Shown in pieces: positions 63,508 through 64,000 of a stretch of 64,000 nt of DNA (position 1 is its first letter; every line of letters starts with the position of its first letter). Both the position numbers and the translations under genes were made by a program. Below the pieces are notes generated by a model. That model was not told the origin of the DNA. It saw nothing but the letters and a program-made list of their open reading frames with translations, and did not search any database. This DNA is from Pseudomonas piscis (GTDB lineage Bacteria; Pseudomonadota; Gammaproteobacteria; Pseudomonadales; Pseudomonadaceae), in assembly GCF_009380155.1 (NCBI RefSeq), contig NZ_WHUV01000001.1:1550001-1614000 (forward strand), in the 5' to 3' direction.

Positions 63508-63521
63508 TTTTGTATACAAAA
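63508..63521. promoter_or_regulatory. GntR-type operator upstream of the permease operon
   Basis: TTTTGTATACAAAA is a perfect 14-bp palindrome centred on GTATAC, the core of many FadR/GntR-subfamily operators. The cognate GntR protein is not in the window. Confidence 0.6.
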
Positions 63522-63598
63522 CATGTTTCGACTCAAGCCACTTTTATGCCAGGTTTGCTTCTATGGGTTTTCCTGCTGATTTCGTTTGGTTATTGGTT

Positions 63599-63623
63599 TG
63601 CGCTAACCGACTGAAATAGCGCA
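63599..63623. other. Inverted repeat in the AT-rich spacer
   Basis: TGCGCTA and TAGCGCA, 7-bp perfect arms, 11-base loop. No T-run. The interval 63366-63813 has no convincing gene. Confidence 0.35.
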
Positions 63624-63729
63624 GTTAAAAATTGACCGTTCGAACAGGTATTTATTTTCAGGCAACAGGAGGCAGCAACTGGCGGGGAGAGGATGTGTAA
63701 CTTTCTGGGGCGAGCGAAGAATCTAGTGC

Positions 63730-63764
63730 ACACAAAAATGGCACCTTGAGTGACATTTTTGTGT
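63730..63764. other. Long inverted repeat between cysH and the permease operon
   Basis: ACACAAAAATG and CATTTTTGTGT are perfect 11-bp arms with a 13-base loop. The right arm runs into TTTTTGTGTACAGG, similar to the GntR-type palindrome 245 bases away. It could be an operator, or a terminator for the cysH transcript coming from the right. Confidence 0.5.
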
Positions 63765-63813
63765 ACAGGTTTTGTGCTCGTGGAGTGGGCACCCCAACGG
63801 ATGCCCGGGAGGA

Positions 63814-64000
63814 TCAGGCCTTGCCGATGAGGTTGCCGGCGTGCAGGCCGCATTCCTTCTGGGTGGCTTCTTCCCACCACCAGCGACCTTCGCGTTCGTG
63901 CTGGTTGGGCAGGACCGGACGGGTGCAGGGCTCGCAGCCGATGCTGATGAAGCCGCGCTCATGCAGGCTGTTGTATGGCAGTTCGAGCATGCGGATGTAG
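63814..64000 (-). CDS. cysH: 3' end of cysH, (phospho)adenylyl-sulfate reductase (partial)
   Basis: The last 62 codons are in the window. They contain the C-terminal Fe-S/catalytic motifs: [10 protein letters not shown] (CxxC of the [4Fe-4S] site) and TQKECGLH with the catalytic Cys, ending NLIGKA. This pattern belongs to the Fe-S form that can use APS. The enzyme reduces APS/PAPS to sulfite for cysteine synthesis. Confidence 0.93.
   Translation of the reverse strand, partial: YIRMLELPYNSLHERGFISIGCEPCTRPVLPNQHEREGRWWWEEATQKECGLHAGNLIGKA

Overview
The window is a stretch of a Pseudomonas chromosome, most likely from the P. fluorescens complex. The evidence is the gene order rne / rluC-HAD-sppA / maf / yceD-rpmF-plsX-fabD-fabG-acpP-fabF-pabC-mltG-tmk-holB-tatD, the etfQO / etfBA divergent pair, an RgsA-like sRNA next to tatD, high GC, and many Pseudomonas-type small proteins. 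There is no prophage, insertion sequence, CRISPR array or rRNA. The window is mostly core genome with patches of accessory metabolism.

Layout. 1-1640: end of an oxidoreductase operon with its molybdenum-cofactor helpers (XdhC and MobA-like). 1700-8290: RNase E (minus) with a long structured leader, then divergent rluC, a HAD phosphatase and sppA. 8300-18830: maf (minus), then the long fatty-acid, ribosomal-protein, cell-wall and DNA-replication run from yceD to tatD; pilZ, often found between holB and tatD, is missing. 18856-18973: RgsA-like sRNA on the minus strand, followed by a TetR gene and a MoaA-type radical SAM gene. 22746-26994: a four-gene cassette (GntR, ADP-ribosylglycohydrolase, NCS1 permease, PfkB kinase) that mirrors the uncharacterised E. 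coli yegTUVW set with a different class of transporter. 27000-32700: small stress-type, MFS, HD, GNAT and alcohol dehydrogenase/AraC genes. 32710-38730: fatty-acid electron transfer (etfQO, etfBA) with a visible PsrA-type operator, then a periplasmic binding protein and two envelope lipoproteins. 38880-44680: MocR regulator, small conserved proteins, an RraB-family protein, a cytochrome c and a cysteine-less rhodanese. 45085-51350: thiolase and FadB-like beta-oxidation operon, amidotransferase, CorA, PlsC-type acyltransferase, crotonase. 52360-54760: tRNA-Ser(GGA) and small genes that include two immunity-protein-like ORFs. 54765-61017: hydrolase/TetR and SDR/LysR divergent pairs and small secreted proteins. 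61030-63365: hydantoin/allantoin-type racemase with its NCS1 permease. 63814-64000: 3' end of cysH.

Links between genes. The RgsA-like sRNA contains a 16-nt segment, with one bulge, complementary to the Shine-Dalgarno region of acpP 6 kb away in the same window, which fits the reported RgsA-acpP regulation. RNase E and an RraB-family candidate inhibitor are both present. EtfQO, EtfBA, the thiolase/FadB pair and the crotonase belong to the same beta-oxidation electron flow. Several regulators sit beside clear operators: tandem palindromes at the TetR/hydrolase pair, direct repeats at the MocR and AraC genes, and a palindrome on the GntR start codon.
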